Of a DNA stretch of 64,000 bases, positions 54,678 to 64,000 are shown piece after piece. The translations under genes and the position numbers were made by a program. Under the pieces are notes generated by a model that worked only from the letters and a program-made list of their open reading frames with translations, was not told where the DNA came from and did no database searches. Origin of the DNA: Gnetum montanum (lineage: Eukaryota; Streptophyta; Gnetopsida; Gnetales; Gnetaceae); assembly GCA_015680685.1 (NCBI GenBank), contig MNCI01022355.1, positions 369,262-433,261 of the forward strand. The letters are read 5' to 3'. Position 1 is the first letter of the stretch; the number at the start of each line of letters is the position of its first letter.

Positions 54678-56120
54678 GTTAGAATGAGGAGATTCAAAAA
54701 ATTAAGTGTGCCTATCAATCCGAGGAGGTGTTGCAGTCACTGGCTCTCGTAGGCTCATGAAAAGGTTTAATTTATTTCATTTTGACTAGTAGTTTCTTAT
54801 TTGGACTTTTAGTTTTGTATATCAACATGGCCGTAGAAGGAAAGGTTTCATAAATGATGTAAGGCCCTTTCCATAATGTTTGGAACTTAGTTTTTTGTTG
54901 CATATGTGTGGGGTTCTAGTAAAGGGCCTTGCATCCTAGTTGAAATTTTACCTTCCTTATTTTGAGGTCATGACATTACTTGTTGAATGCCTTATGCACT
55001 TCATTCAAGAACAGGGCCATCAATCGATTCTCATCTAGCACATTAAGGTTTCTTAGTCTTTCTTTCTATGCTAGAAAAAGGTCAAGGTCAAGGTAAAAAG
55101 TCATTGAAAGTGTATAGAGCTTAGACTGAATAGGAAGAGTTGGTAGTTTTCCATACACTAGCTCATAGGGAGAATAGCATATAGGGAGTTTCTAGGTTGG
55201 GCAACAAGCCCAAAGGGCACCGTTAAGTTTAATGCTCCAATCTCTCCTATATTTGCTAATTATTCTTATTAATATCTTAGTGTATCTCGTTATTCGTAAC
55301 CTCTACTTGACCATTAGCTTGGGGGTGCTAGGGTGTTGTTAATTTATGTTCTACTTCCAAGGGTTGCATGAATTTTCAAAAGGTTATGCCTATAAAATTA
55401 GTACCATTATCAAAAAGTAGTGCACATGGCATCCCAAACATATTTATAACATTTTTTTGTACAAACCAAGTAGCTATAGAAGATGTATAGTTGGTGATGG
55501 TTGTTTCTTCTTCCCATTTCTTACAATAGTCAACAAGGACTATGATGTATGCCTTTCCATTTGACATGGGTGTGATGGGATCCATGAAGTCAATGCCAAA
55601 GATGTCAAAGGATTTTAGTGGTTGGATCCACTATTGAGGTTGCTTCATACCAGTGGTCATCCCACCATTACATTAGCAATGATCATAGGAGTGGACAAAT
55701 TGGTGAGCATCCTTGAACAATGTTGGCCAATAATACCTTTCCATTGGGATCTTAATAGCCATGCATCTCCCAACATAGTGGCATCCATAAGGACCTTCAT
55801 GAGCATTTTGGAGAATGCACACTTGATTAACATTAGGAACACACCAAGGAACTAGGCCATTGATGCACACCTTGTAAAGGTGTCCATTAGTCTCCATGAA
55901 CTATTTCACCTGGTGAAGAAACTATTGTTTCTTCCTATTCTCTATATCTTGTGGCATCTCTTGAGTAAGAAGGTAGGTGAGAATGCCATTGTACTAGTTA
56001 GGTTTAGTGGATACTTGTTCATTTATAGCATCATCAAAGAGGAGTTCATCAGAAAATTGATTAGAAAGTGGACTCTCCTCCTCTTTGTTGTCCCATCTCA
56101 ACTGAAACAAGTGGTCAATG
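54678..56120 (-). pseudogene. E4 integrase
   Basis: Minus-strand N-domain: NAHEGPYGCHYVGR, ERYYWPTLFKDAHQFVHSY. Core: MDPITPMSNGKAYIIVLVDY with the first catalytic Asp kept, and LLFDNGTNFIGITF with the second. The Glu region (GQAE) is near 55320-55300, and the C-terminal VPNIMERAL block near 54880 is a relic of the GPY motif. Frames change at least three times. Confidence 0.78.
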
Positions 56121-56690
56121 ACCATGTTCTTAGTTCCCTTTTGATCTACCATTGTAAGATTGAATTCCTATAAGATCACCAGCCACCATATGACACAGGG
56201 GCTCATCATTGGTTTGTTTATAAGAAACTAGATTGTGCTGTGATTTGTGTTCACAAACACTTTGTACTCAAGCACATAGTGCCTAAATTTCTCTAAGGCA
56301 TACACCAGCACCATCAATTCTTTATTTGTTGTGGTGTAATTTAGCTGTGCACCCACAATTCTTTGGCTCATATAATGAATATAGCAAGGATGTTTCTAAT
56401 CATCCAACTATGTGAGCATAGCTCCCAAAGCATAATTGGAAGCATCCATCATAATATGAAATGATATGGACCAATCATGTGCTCGTAGAATTGGAGTTTC
56501 TATGAGCTTTTACTTGAGTTGTGAGAATGCATTCTTGCATTCTTTGATCTCGAAAAATGGAGCATCCTTCTTTGTAAGCTCCACCAATAGTTTAACAACC
56601 TTAGAGAAATTCTCTATGAAGCGTTGGTAGTAGCCAGTGTGACCAAGGAATGAATAAACATCTTTGACAGTTTTCGATTGGCGAGTAATT
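56121..56690 (-). pseudogene. E4 RNase H
   Basis: Minus-strand FHIMMDASNYALGAML keeps the first RNase H Asp (Asn in E3). QLNYTTTNKELMVLVYALEK, HYVLEYKVFVNTNHSTI and MVDQKGTKN follow. Many TAG stops. Confidence 0.72.
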
Positions 56691-57480
56691 CCCTAAACAA
56701 TGCCCTCATGGATCATCAATTGACTTTTTTGCTAGTTGAGTCGAAGGTTTGTCTTCTCACACCTTTTCATAACTTGCTCAAGATGGTCCAAGGCTTGCAC
56801 AAATGTAGCCCCATAGGTAGAGAAGTCATCCATGAAGACCTCCATGCTACAACCAATTTTCATGTGAAAGATGCTTAGGACAAGGCATTGTAAGGTTACA
56901 GGGGCATTACATAGACCAAATGACATCTTTTTGTATGAAAAAGTCCTCCACAAACTCGTGAATGTTGTTTTAGCCTAATGCTTGGATGCAATATAAATCT
57001 GATTATAACGACTATAACCATCCAAAAAGCTGTAATAGAAATGCCCAAAGATGATGTCAAACATCTTATCCACAAATGGCAATGGAAAATGATCATTGTA
57101 TGTCACCATCTTCAACAACCTAAAGTCAATACAAACCCTCCACTTGCCACCTTTCTTTGGCACTATCACAAGTTAGCTAACAAACTTGCTATCTACAATG
57201 GAATAGATGAACCCTACCTGAAGGAGTTATTCAATCTCCTCTTTGATGATCTAATTTAGTTTAGGGTTCAACCATCACTATGACTACCTCTTTGGCTTCA
57301 TGGAGGCATCTGTATAGATGCAGTGATGGCATATCTGTGGATTAATTCAAGTTACTTCATGATATGACCAGGCGAAGGTTGTTGACCATTTGTTAACCAC
57401 CTTCAACACTTCTTCTTTTGTTTAGGAGCAAGATCGGTATTGATTATAATGACTTGTCATTTGTTAGGAAAGCATATTTT
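56691..57480 (-). pseudogene. E4 reverse transcriptase
   Basis: Minus-strand IVPKKGGKWRVCIDFRLLK, HFPLPFVDKMFDIIF, SFLDGYSRYNQIYI, KKMSFGLCNAPVT and VFMDDFSTYGATF. Catalytic F-M-D-D is intact. Unlike E3 it keeps the VTYN residues after LLKM. Frame change at about 56965. Confidence 0.82.
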
Positions 57481-58320
57481 ATTTTGACTAGCAGAGTTTT
57501 CAACTCTAGGGGCTCATGCCTGAAGCTCTTAGGGATTTCCAACTCTCCCAAGTTGGTGTCATCAGGTTCATCATCAGAGAGTTGGTGATGAACTTGCTCC
57601 AATTCATCCATGCCTTTAACATAAGCACTCATTAGGCTCTTAGTTGGGTCTATGCATGTTCTTAAACAACTTTTAGAATCAGTTGTCAGCCATTGGGTGT
57701 CCTCCTGCTTTGTCGCTATTGCATACAAGCATCTTTGAATTTCTATCACATCTACATACTATCTACATATTGTGATAGATGTGCTTTTTATGGACCATAG
57801 TTTTTACATGCAGTTGCACCCTATGTCACTATACACAATGCATGGAACTTGCTTCCTCTCTATCTTTCCAAAATCATTTTCCTTGGAAATTTTTAATGAA
57901 AGGTCTTTGATGCCTAGCTATGCATCAATTATGCTTAGCCAAGCCCTTTCCATGATGATTGGGAAGTCGCCCTTGAAATTATCAACCTGAATCACTAGAA
58001 AGTTAGCAAGATAGGACCACCCACAAACAGTGGTCACAATGTCATCCACCAACCCCAAAGGAATGGTGATGGACTGATTTGCTAACTTAAGATGAATGTT
58101 GCTCTTCTTGAGAGGAGGTAGGTTCCAGGCTTTGTACATCTCATGAGAAATCAAATTCACACTAGAACTTAAGTCCATAAGAGCCTTACATGACTAATTC
58201 TTGGCAATTTGCAAATAGATTATGGGACTCCCAAAATCAATTCTTTTCCTATGAAGGTGGCCAACCTTAATCCAATTAGAGACTACATTGGTTAACATGA
58301 TAGTGTGAATTTTTGAAGGC
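57481..58320 (-). pseudogene. E4 aspartic protease and pro-RT linker
   Basis: Minus-strand SSVNLISHEMYKAWNLPPL, SITIPLGLVDDIVTTVCGW and FPIIMERAWLSIIDA identify the protease. The active-site D-S-G reads D-L-S, so it is dead. The linker follows with MDELEQVHHQL, FRHEPLELKTLL, KYAFL. Confidence 0.75.
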
Positions 58321-59060
58321 ATTTGGTTTGAAAGGAACTTGAAAGATTATGCAAAGGATGAGGAAGAAGTAGGGCTATCAACCGTATGTATCTGTGAGGG
58401 CTTTGCAAGATTGTTGGTTTGAAAGAAGGGTATTTTTCAAGGTTTATTTTTTGAACCACTTAGTTGAGGAGCCAACTATAAGTTAACATCTCTGGTGGTG
58501 TTACGTTGTGATGGCTAGGCTGGAATTTTGCCTTGCATTAATGAAGTAGGTGGCAATTGAGTTGAGGGTGAAGGAACATGTGTAGAAGGATGAGAAGAGT
58601 AATGAGAAAATGGGGATTCCCCTCTTGGAGATTGGGCTATGTAATATTTAGGAGGGTGGTAGTGATGTTGGAATGAAGCATGATCGAAAGAGTCACATGG
58701 AGAAATGAACTGCTAAACATAGTATCCATATGGATTAGGCTATCGATAAGGGTACTACTACATTAGTGATGGCATCCCCCATGACTGTGGATGCTACCAT
58801 TAATGGTATTGCTCATATGGTTGTGGTGGAGCTCCACTCAAATAGTAGGCTTGTTGTTGGTGGAACTGCCTAGGGTTTCCTTAAGGATAAGGTAACCTTC
58901 TAGGTGCTTTCCTTCTTACCAATCTAGGGTTTAGAACATACACCCCAGACTTTTGCAAGTATGACATAATGGGACAACATCCCTTAGGATATTTGTAGTG
59001 GTAGATGTCACACCCACCATCATCATCTAACTCAGAATCCATAACCTCCTCTACTACTAC
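58321..59060 (-). pseudogene. E4 gag C-terminal linker and zinc-knuckle relic
   Basis: On the minus strand GGCDIYHYKYPKGCC (about 59022-58978) is the knuckle with its second Cys and its His both Tyr. LQKSGVYVLNPRL and a Pro- and Tyr-rich region follow (58900-58600), as in E2. Confidence 0.6.
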
Positions 59061-60553
59061 AACCTTTCCCTTACTGCTTTGGTGGGCATGTTTAGCTTCC
59101 TTCCTTTTTCTACGATCATGATCACTACTTTGCTCCTTAGATTCCTTTGCTATTTTTAGAATAGTTTAGGACTTCTCATCCAAAGAGTTCCACATTTTAT
59201 CTACCTTAGCTAAAATTTTGGAAACATACTTTTAAATTAGCAAGGTCTTTCACTGCATCCCTTCATCAAGCAATGCCTCCTCCTCATTGTCATAGAATTG
59301 AACCTTTCTTTTCTGGATGGAAGGATCCCAATTATATTCTTTCATACTTTCCCTTTTTCTCAACTCTCCCTCTTATTTGGCAACCTGCTCTATTAGCCTT
59401 TAGATCTAATGGGCTCTAAGTTCTGAAAGTCTCCCTTGGGCATAAACCCCAAGAGCTCTCCTCATTTCTATTCAAAGCCCATCTATGATATTGCGGAGCT
59501 GCTCTTGCTAAGAATAATCATGGCCAGGGAATCAGTGTAAAAGAGAATAGTACTTACTCATGACTGCATCCAAGGGTTCATGTGTTCCTTCTTTCCAAGC
59601 TTGGGTCTGCTTTCTTAAGTTTGATACTTGGGAGCATGTTTGATACTTGTCATTGAAGAGCTCAAGCATTGTACTTCATTGATAGATTGATTTTGGCTCC
59701 AAAGACCAATACCAACTTTCAACTTCTTTGATTAGTATCCTTATGAACAACTTTAACTTTTTTCATTCATTTTTTATGTTCTATAAGACATAGGCATTGT
59801 GAAAGGCTTGAAGATGATTTTGTGGATCTGAATTGTATTCCCCCTTGAACTTGGGCATATTATTCATATCCAACTATTTAATTCTACTATATTTTACATG
59901 CCTTGTTGGAATTCTCATGGCCTCTGTAATGTTCAACATGTTCCTTGTTGCAAGTAAAGGTTCATCATAGTCATAGCCTATGCGATGGCCATGATGCCCA
60001 TGATGCCCTCTGCTACCCCTCATTTTGTGGTGGTGGAACTCCCTTGATTGCCGATGCCCCTGGTCTTTGCTAATCTAGTGGACTATAAGTTTTGGTTCAA
60101 GCCCCGCTCATCAAAGCTAAGGGGAGGAGAGTCAGTAAATTGAGAGCCCCTAGAAAAGGAATCCTCTCCATCTTTTTGGCCTAGTAGGAATATATGGGGT
60201 TATTGAACCGTTTCACCTTTGATACTTTGTGACATATCTCCTGTTGTTGATCTCTTTTGCATTGTGCCTCAGTGGGACTGTAGTCTCAATAGTTGTGGTC
60301 CTGCACAACATATTCAGCATTGAGCCCCTGGATGCCCATCCTCATAAGAGTTTTTAGTAGCATCACAGGAATTGATCAATCAGGCAGCAACATGATGATG
60401 CCCTCCATGTCCCTCCACTGCAATTGTTCATCCTAATGCAGGATGAAGGTGAAATCTGACACATACTCATTGGGATGAGTATACACCACTCTACATTATT
60501 GGGGCATTATGCTCAAATAGTAGTGAAGAATCACCTCTATGAGAAGAAGTCAT
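59061..60553 (-). pseudogene. E4 gag
   Basis: Minus-strand ATG at 60553 (M-T-S-S-H-R). N-terminal block with YVSDFTFILH (about 60460), linker rich in His and Arg (about 59990-60060), capsid core (NNMPKFKGEYNSD near 59840, FHNAYVL), and the charged tail (about 59340). Many stops and frame changes. Confidence 0.68.
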
Positions 60554-60685
60554 TTTAGATTTGAAAAGAAAAATAATGTGTTCATTACTATTATTATTAT
60601 TCTTAATGATTACGACTTTAAGGTTTGTTACAATGGCTTTAAATAATTTCACTAAGTCCTAGATAGCGCATGTAGCTAACTAAAG

Positions 60686-60703
60686 TCCCCAGCAACAGTG
60701 CTA
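60686..60703 (-). other. E4 primer-binding site
   Basis: Element strand TAGCACTGTTGCTGGGGA, one base from the LTR. It matches the tRNA-Asp-type PBS (as I recall it) at 14 of 18 positions, all differences transitions. Confidence 0.72.
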
Positions 60704-60704
60704 A

Positions 60705-61538
60705 TGATGAGCAACGAGCAATCCCTACACCCAACCATATGAATCACTAGCATTCACTAAGCAATTTGGTTGAATTTTGCAGACTTTAGCTCTCCAAGGA
60801 CACTGGGTCTAGGAAGTGAATATCAAGGACATGATCAGTGTTTTTCCAATTTCACTTGTGAAATGTAAAGGTATGGTTAAGTGTCACTGAGGCACATGAT
60901 TTTTTATTATTTTGTCTTTTTCACTAGGTTCGCCTAAGTGCTAGAAATATAGTAAATTTGATATTTAATTAATCTAACAACTAACTAATACTTAACTAAT
61001 CCTATCGTAAGCATTCATTCCCACTTTCTATACACATTCGGAACACATTGTAATGCTATTGGGCTACCAAGTGTTAGGCGTTATTGGGATTACCAAGTGT
61101 AACATATGCTTGAAGTGGTCGTACTTATGTTTGTTATTTAATTGATATTAATTACTTAATTAAAATTCATTAAAGTCAAGTGCATGAATAATAAATACAT
61201 AAGGAAAACATTAATCTATCCCAAGTGCTATAAGGTTTGATCAGAAAAGCTTATCTTTATTGTTGTTCACAATCAACTGCTCAGATACATTAGTGCTCAA
61301 ATAAAGATCCATACACTTCTTTAACTCCTACTACGAGCACTTAGAAAATATTCTAAGTCTGAAGAAAACAAACTACAAGAGCTTCGCTACAACTAAGGAA
61401 TGAAATGTTAGGACCATGTGCTTGAGTGTTGTATTTATAGGCAGACACGCATCCTGCGATATCAGATTTTTGATAACATAGCACATGCTACGATATTGGG
61501 GCTCCAATATCATAGTTGTTGAAAAATATGATTTATCA
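60705..61538 (-). repeat. E4 5' LTR
   Basis: 834 bp partner of 51931-52782. TATTTATA (reverse TATA) near 61433 and GATATC-type motifs at 61457-61520 are visible. Confidence 0.85.
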
Positions 61539-61637
61539 ATGCTCAAATGGATTTTTACTTCCTATTAAAGGCTTTTTGTTAATAAAAAAGAGAAACTAAA
61601 GAAAGAAACATTTAGGAATTTAGCTAAAGCATCAATT
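61539..61637. other. E4 right flank
   Basis: Begins with the target duplication ATGCT. AT-rich, nothing recognised. Confidence 0.4.
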
Positions 61638-62050
61638 GTTGAATGATGTCACCTTGAACTAAGAAGGGAAGATAATTAGTTGGAAAATCTTTTTCAAAAT
61701 CCACATTACATCGAAACTTTCAACTAGCATAAAGAAAAAGAGGATGAAAGCAACTCCAAGTATGAAGAAGAAATCTTTGAAATAACCGTTGAATGATGCC
61801 ACCTTGAACTAAGAAGGGAAGATAATTAGCTAAGAATCTTTGTGAGAAACCACATTCCATCAAAACTTTCAACTAGCATAAAGAATAAGAAGATAAAAGC
61901 AACTCCAAGTATGAAGCAAAAATCTTTGAAATAATTGTTGAATGATGTCACTTTGAATTGAGAAGGGAAGATAATTAGTTGAAGAATCTTTGTGAAAAAC
62001 CACATTACATCAAAATTTTCAACTAGCATAAAGAATAAGAGGACGAAATA
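61638..62050 (+). repeat. 150-bp tandem repeat, nearly three copies
   Basis: Copies start with GTTGAATGATG at 61638, 61788 and 61937. Each contains AAGAAGGGAAGATAATTAG, AATCTTTTTC or AATCTTTGTG, CCACATTACATC, AACTTTCAACTAGCATAAAG and AGCAACTCCAAGTATGAAG; the third ends early. It lies 0.6 kb before the PPR gene start. Confidence 0.82.
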
Positions 62051-62653
62051 AAACTTTATTTAAGCTTGGTTGAAAACCGTGTAAATACTTGCTACACCAA
62101 GTTTAAGAATTACAAGCAAGGGGACAATAAAAAAAATGATGGATGAATGTATCTTCCATATTGCAAACAAAATATCTTTGGTCATGAACACCCTAAAAGT
62201 ACCCAATATCAATAAGGAAACATTAATGAAACAAATACCAGTAAAAAGTTTAATTTTTGAGGTAAGTAAAACCCATGAACAATAATAGGAATAATTGGGT
62301 TTTTTTTAGCATCGGATGAAGGAATTTCTCGACAGAAATTTGTACTACGGATAGCTTTGAGCAGTAATCCTCAAGAAGTGCGGATTCCACCACTCCACAT
62401 TCATTGACAATTTAAGCTTTCAAAACCATAAAGCATATTTCTCCGGATAAACACGTCGCATCTGCTGTATTTATCAAGACCATGCATTCAAAATCCAGGT
62501 TCTGCCAACAAACAGCGGCTTAGAAGATAAGGTACAGAGTGAGCAGATGCTGAGGCATGATACGGTAAACCTCTCCCTCCAAATAATCCGAGTTTAGAGC
62601 GAAGCGAGCCACGGGTAACAGCAGCAGCTAAGAGACTCAAACGCAACATCAAC
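62051..62653 (+). promoter_or_regulatory. Upstream region of the PPR gene
   Basis: No other gene is visible. From about 62300 the base composition shifts towards higher GC and CpG (GCGAAGCGAGCCACGGG, 62598-62614), as in a 5' leader. The PPR frame is open from 62561 after a TGA (62558-62560) but has no earlier ATG. No TATA box is certain. Confidence 0.4.
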
Positions 62654-64000
62654 ATGCTCTGCTTATCGTCTGTGGAATTGCACACTCAAATTCCAGTTAG
62701 CCAAACCAATGCAGGAGCTGTTACAGGTGTGTCTTTTCATGCAAACAATTTTGTTTTAGGTCGCAATTCCAGAGCTACCCATGTGGATTTCAAGCCCTGT
62801 TTCATGTCTTGTGGTCTTACCCACAAAAAACATAGAGTAGCAATCAACTGTTTAACGAAATTTTCAGCCCCAGCTAGTGCCCCTCCTGCACAAAAGCTGT
62901 CAAGTGCCGACTATGAACAAGTTCACAGGATATGCCAAACCCTTGAAGAGCCTGGTTGGGAATCTTCGGAATTCATGATCAACTCTGTTGCAAATTATTT
63001 GAGGCCGGAAGTTGTTACAGAGGTTCTGAAATTACAGAAGGATGCCTCTAATGCGTTAAGGTTCTTCAGATGGGCTAGTCTTCAACAAGGCTACAGCCAC
63101 AGTCGTTCTGGGTATTTCTTGATAATTGACAATCTGGGTAGGGCACAACTGTTTGATGAAATGCAAGCTCTGATGCAGGAAATGCAAGAACAAGGTCTTG
63201 AGATTAGCACCAGCATCTTTAACAGTTTGGTGAAATCTTATGCATTCGGTGGAAAAATTGAGCAGGCTTTGGAGGTGCTGGATAAAATGGTGGCCTTGGG
63301 CCACCGTCCCAGTGTGACTGCCTTCAATTCCCTCTTCAGGGCTTTTGCCAAGTCTGATGATATTGACAGAATGCAGGCTGTGCTTTCACAGATGAACACA
63401 TGTGGTGTTCCGGGGAACTTGGGAACTTATAATCACATACTTAAGTGTCTCTGTTCTAGAGATAAGCTGGATGATGCTGTTGAGTTCCTAGATAAGTTAA
63501 ATTCTAGGGCTTGTAAATTGGATGTGCAGGCATATACCATGGTTGTTACTGCTCTGTGCAGGAAGGGAAGCATGGAGCAGGCTTGCAAGGTTGTGGATAT
63601 GATGCAGAGAAATGGGTGTAAACTCAATGTTTATACTTATAATGCTATGATTATGGGTTTTTACAGGGCTGAGAGGCCGGTTGAAGCTTTGAGATGGCTG
63701 CAGCTCATGGAGGAAGAGGGAGTTTCTAAGGATTCGTTCACTTACACTATTCTGGTTGATGGTCTCTGCAAGGCAGGGTATATGTACAAGGCTAAGGAGA
63801 TTTTTCTGGATGCTTGCAGAGAGGGTCAGGTGAACACCCCCACTTTTAATTGTTTGCTGAGAGGGTTCTACAGGGAAAACAGGGCAGATGAAGTTTTTGA
63901 CCTGTATGAGCAAATGCAGAAAACAGCTTGCAGACCTGATAGTTTTACTTTTACCATTCTTATTCGGATGCATCTGAAAAGAAATGAGGTTGCAGAGGCG
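62654..64000 (+). CDS. Pentatricopeptide repeat (PPR) protein, P class, 5' part
   Basis: An intact frame of 449 codons runs from the ATG at 62654 to the window edge without intron or stop. The ATG is the first after an in-frame TGA at 62558. Residues 1-80 are Ser-, Thr- and Ala-rich with few acidic residues, fitting a mitochondrial or plastid transit peptide. From about residue 175 onward 35-residue PPR repeats follow one another: IFNSLVKSYAFGGKIEQAL, AFNSLFRAFAKSDDIDRM, TYNHILKCLCSRDKLDDAV, AYTMVVTALCRKGSMEQA, TYNAMIMGFYRAERPVEAL, TYTILVDGLCKAGYMYKA, TFNCLLRGFYRENRADEV, TFTILIRMHLKRNEVAEA. Uniform 35-residue spacing indicates P class. Such proteins bind organelle RNA; the target is unknown. 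The 3' end, and any C-terminal domain, lies outside. Minus-strand frames here are shadows. Confidence 0.93.
   Translation, partial: MLCLSSVELHTQIPVSQTNAGAVTGVSFHANNFVLGRNSRATHVDFKPCFMSCGLTHKKHRVAINCLTKFSAPASAPPAQKLSSADYEQVHRICQTLEEPGWESSEFMINSVANYLRPEVVTEVLKLQKDASNALRFFRWASLQQGYSHSRSGYFLIIDNLGRAQLFDEMQALMQEMQEQGLEISTSIFNSLVKSYAFGGKIEQALEVLDKMVALGHRPSVTAFNSLFRAFAKSDDIDRMQAVLSQMNTCGVPGNLGTYNHILKCLCSRDKLDDAVEFLDKLNSRACKLDVQAYTMVVTALCRKGSMEQACKVVDMMQRNGCKLNVYTYNAMIMGFYRAERPVEALRWLQLMEEEGVSKDSFTYTILVDGLCKAGYMYKAKEIFLDACREGQVNTPTFNCLLRGFYRENRADEVFDLYEQMQKTACRPDSFTFTILIRMHLKRNEVAEA

Larger units (their letters stand above)
51931..61538 (-). mobile_element. E4: Athila-like retrotransposon with all pol domains, third ORF collapsed
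   Basis: LTRs at 51931-52782 and 60705-61538 run TGATGAG...TTATCA on the plus strand. Flanking pentamers GTGCT (51926-51930) and ATGCT (61539-61543) match 4 of 5. On the minus strand: PBS, gag from 60553, zinc-knuckle relic, protease, RT, RNase H, integrase, spacer with boxes, AG|ATG remnant and polypurine tract. It contains the whole protein set except a long third ORF, and every gene is broken by stops and frameshifts. It shares its LTR type and its short ORF3 remnant with E1 and E2. Confidence 0.88.

Noticed and set aside
63497-63973. A 158-residue minus-strand frame.
   Set aside because: Antisense shadow of the PPR gene, which is intact on the plus strand with clear repeats.
1-64000. tRNA, rRNA or other structural RNA genes.
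   Set aside because: No cloverleaf-forming or rRNA-like segment was recognised apart from the SINE-like boxes; the tRNA-Asp-like stretches are primer-binding sites of only 18 bp.

Overview
The window looks like nuclear DNA of a land plant. It has a three-exon gene with GT-AG introns, an intronless pentatricopeptide-repeat (PPR) gene, AT-rich intergenic DNA, and nested, decayed Ty3/Gypsy LTR retrotransposons of Athila type (primer-binding site like the 3' end of tRNA-Asp, large LTRs, a third ORF after integrase). A glutathione S-transferase-hemerythrin fusion gene and old, CpG-depleted element nests would fit a gymnosperm or another non-angiosperm lineage. That placement is inference.

Layout. 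(1) 1-8.8 kb: a forward element (E0: LTR end, PBS, gag pieces) is interrupted by a second forward element (E1, 805-8382) that lacks most of pol. (2) 8.8-11.1 kb: no gene; a degenerate tandem repeat lies at 10.6-11.0 kb. (3) 11.1-14.9 kb: the one clearly intact complete gene, encoding about 480 residues: thioredoxin-fold GST N-domain, GST C-domain and a full hemerythrin HHE domain, with an N-terminal acylation signal. (4) 14.9-17.2 kb: small tandem duplications and a SINE-like repeat. (5) 17196-24132: reverse element E2 with a perfect 5-bp target-site duplication, the least decayed of the set; it lacks RT, RNase H and integrase, and single N bases sit exactly at its two deletion points. (6) 24.9-51.3 kb: a solo LTR with perfect TSD, then a long reverse element (E5) whose halves flank a complete forward element, E3 (34717-47958, TSD TATAT). 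E5 also carries a solo LTR and a 45-bp tandem repeat. (7) 51931-61538: reverse element E4, with gag to integrase all recognisable but heavily mutated. (8) 61.6-64 kb: a 150-bp tandem repeat, then the 5' part of a P-class PPR gene that runs off the window.

The elements share a modular 3' half. A polypurine-like box (AGTCATGGGG) recurs at the start of a long spacer, again in mid-spacer, and at the true polypurine tract. After the mid box, four elements show an AG|ATG junction that looks like a splice acceptor placed on the start codon of the third ORF. That ORF is about 1000 codons long and coiled-coil rich in E3, recognisable in E5, and reduced to a remnant of roughly 400 bp in E1, E2 and E4. 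E3 and E5 also carry U3-like palindromes with a TATA box upstream of it. All retroelement genes here are broken; stops are mostly what C-to-T decay of CAG, CAA, CGA and TGG codons would give.

All homology calls were made by reading the sequence without database searches. Element boundaries with TG/CA ends and TSDs are firm; internal gene boundaries are approximate.
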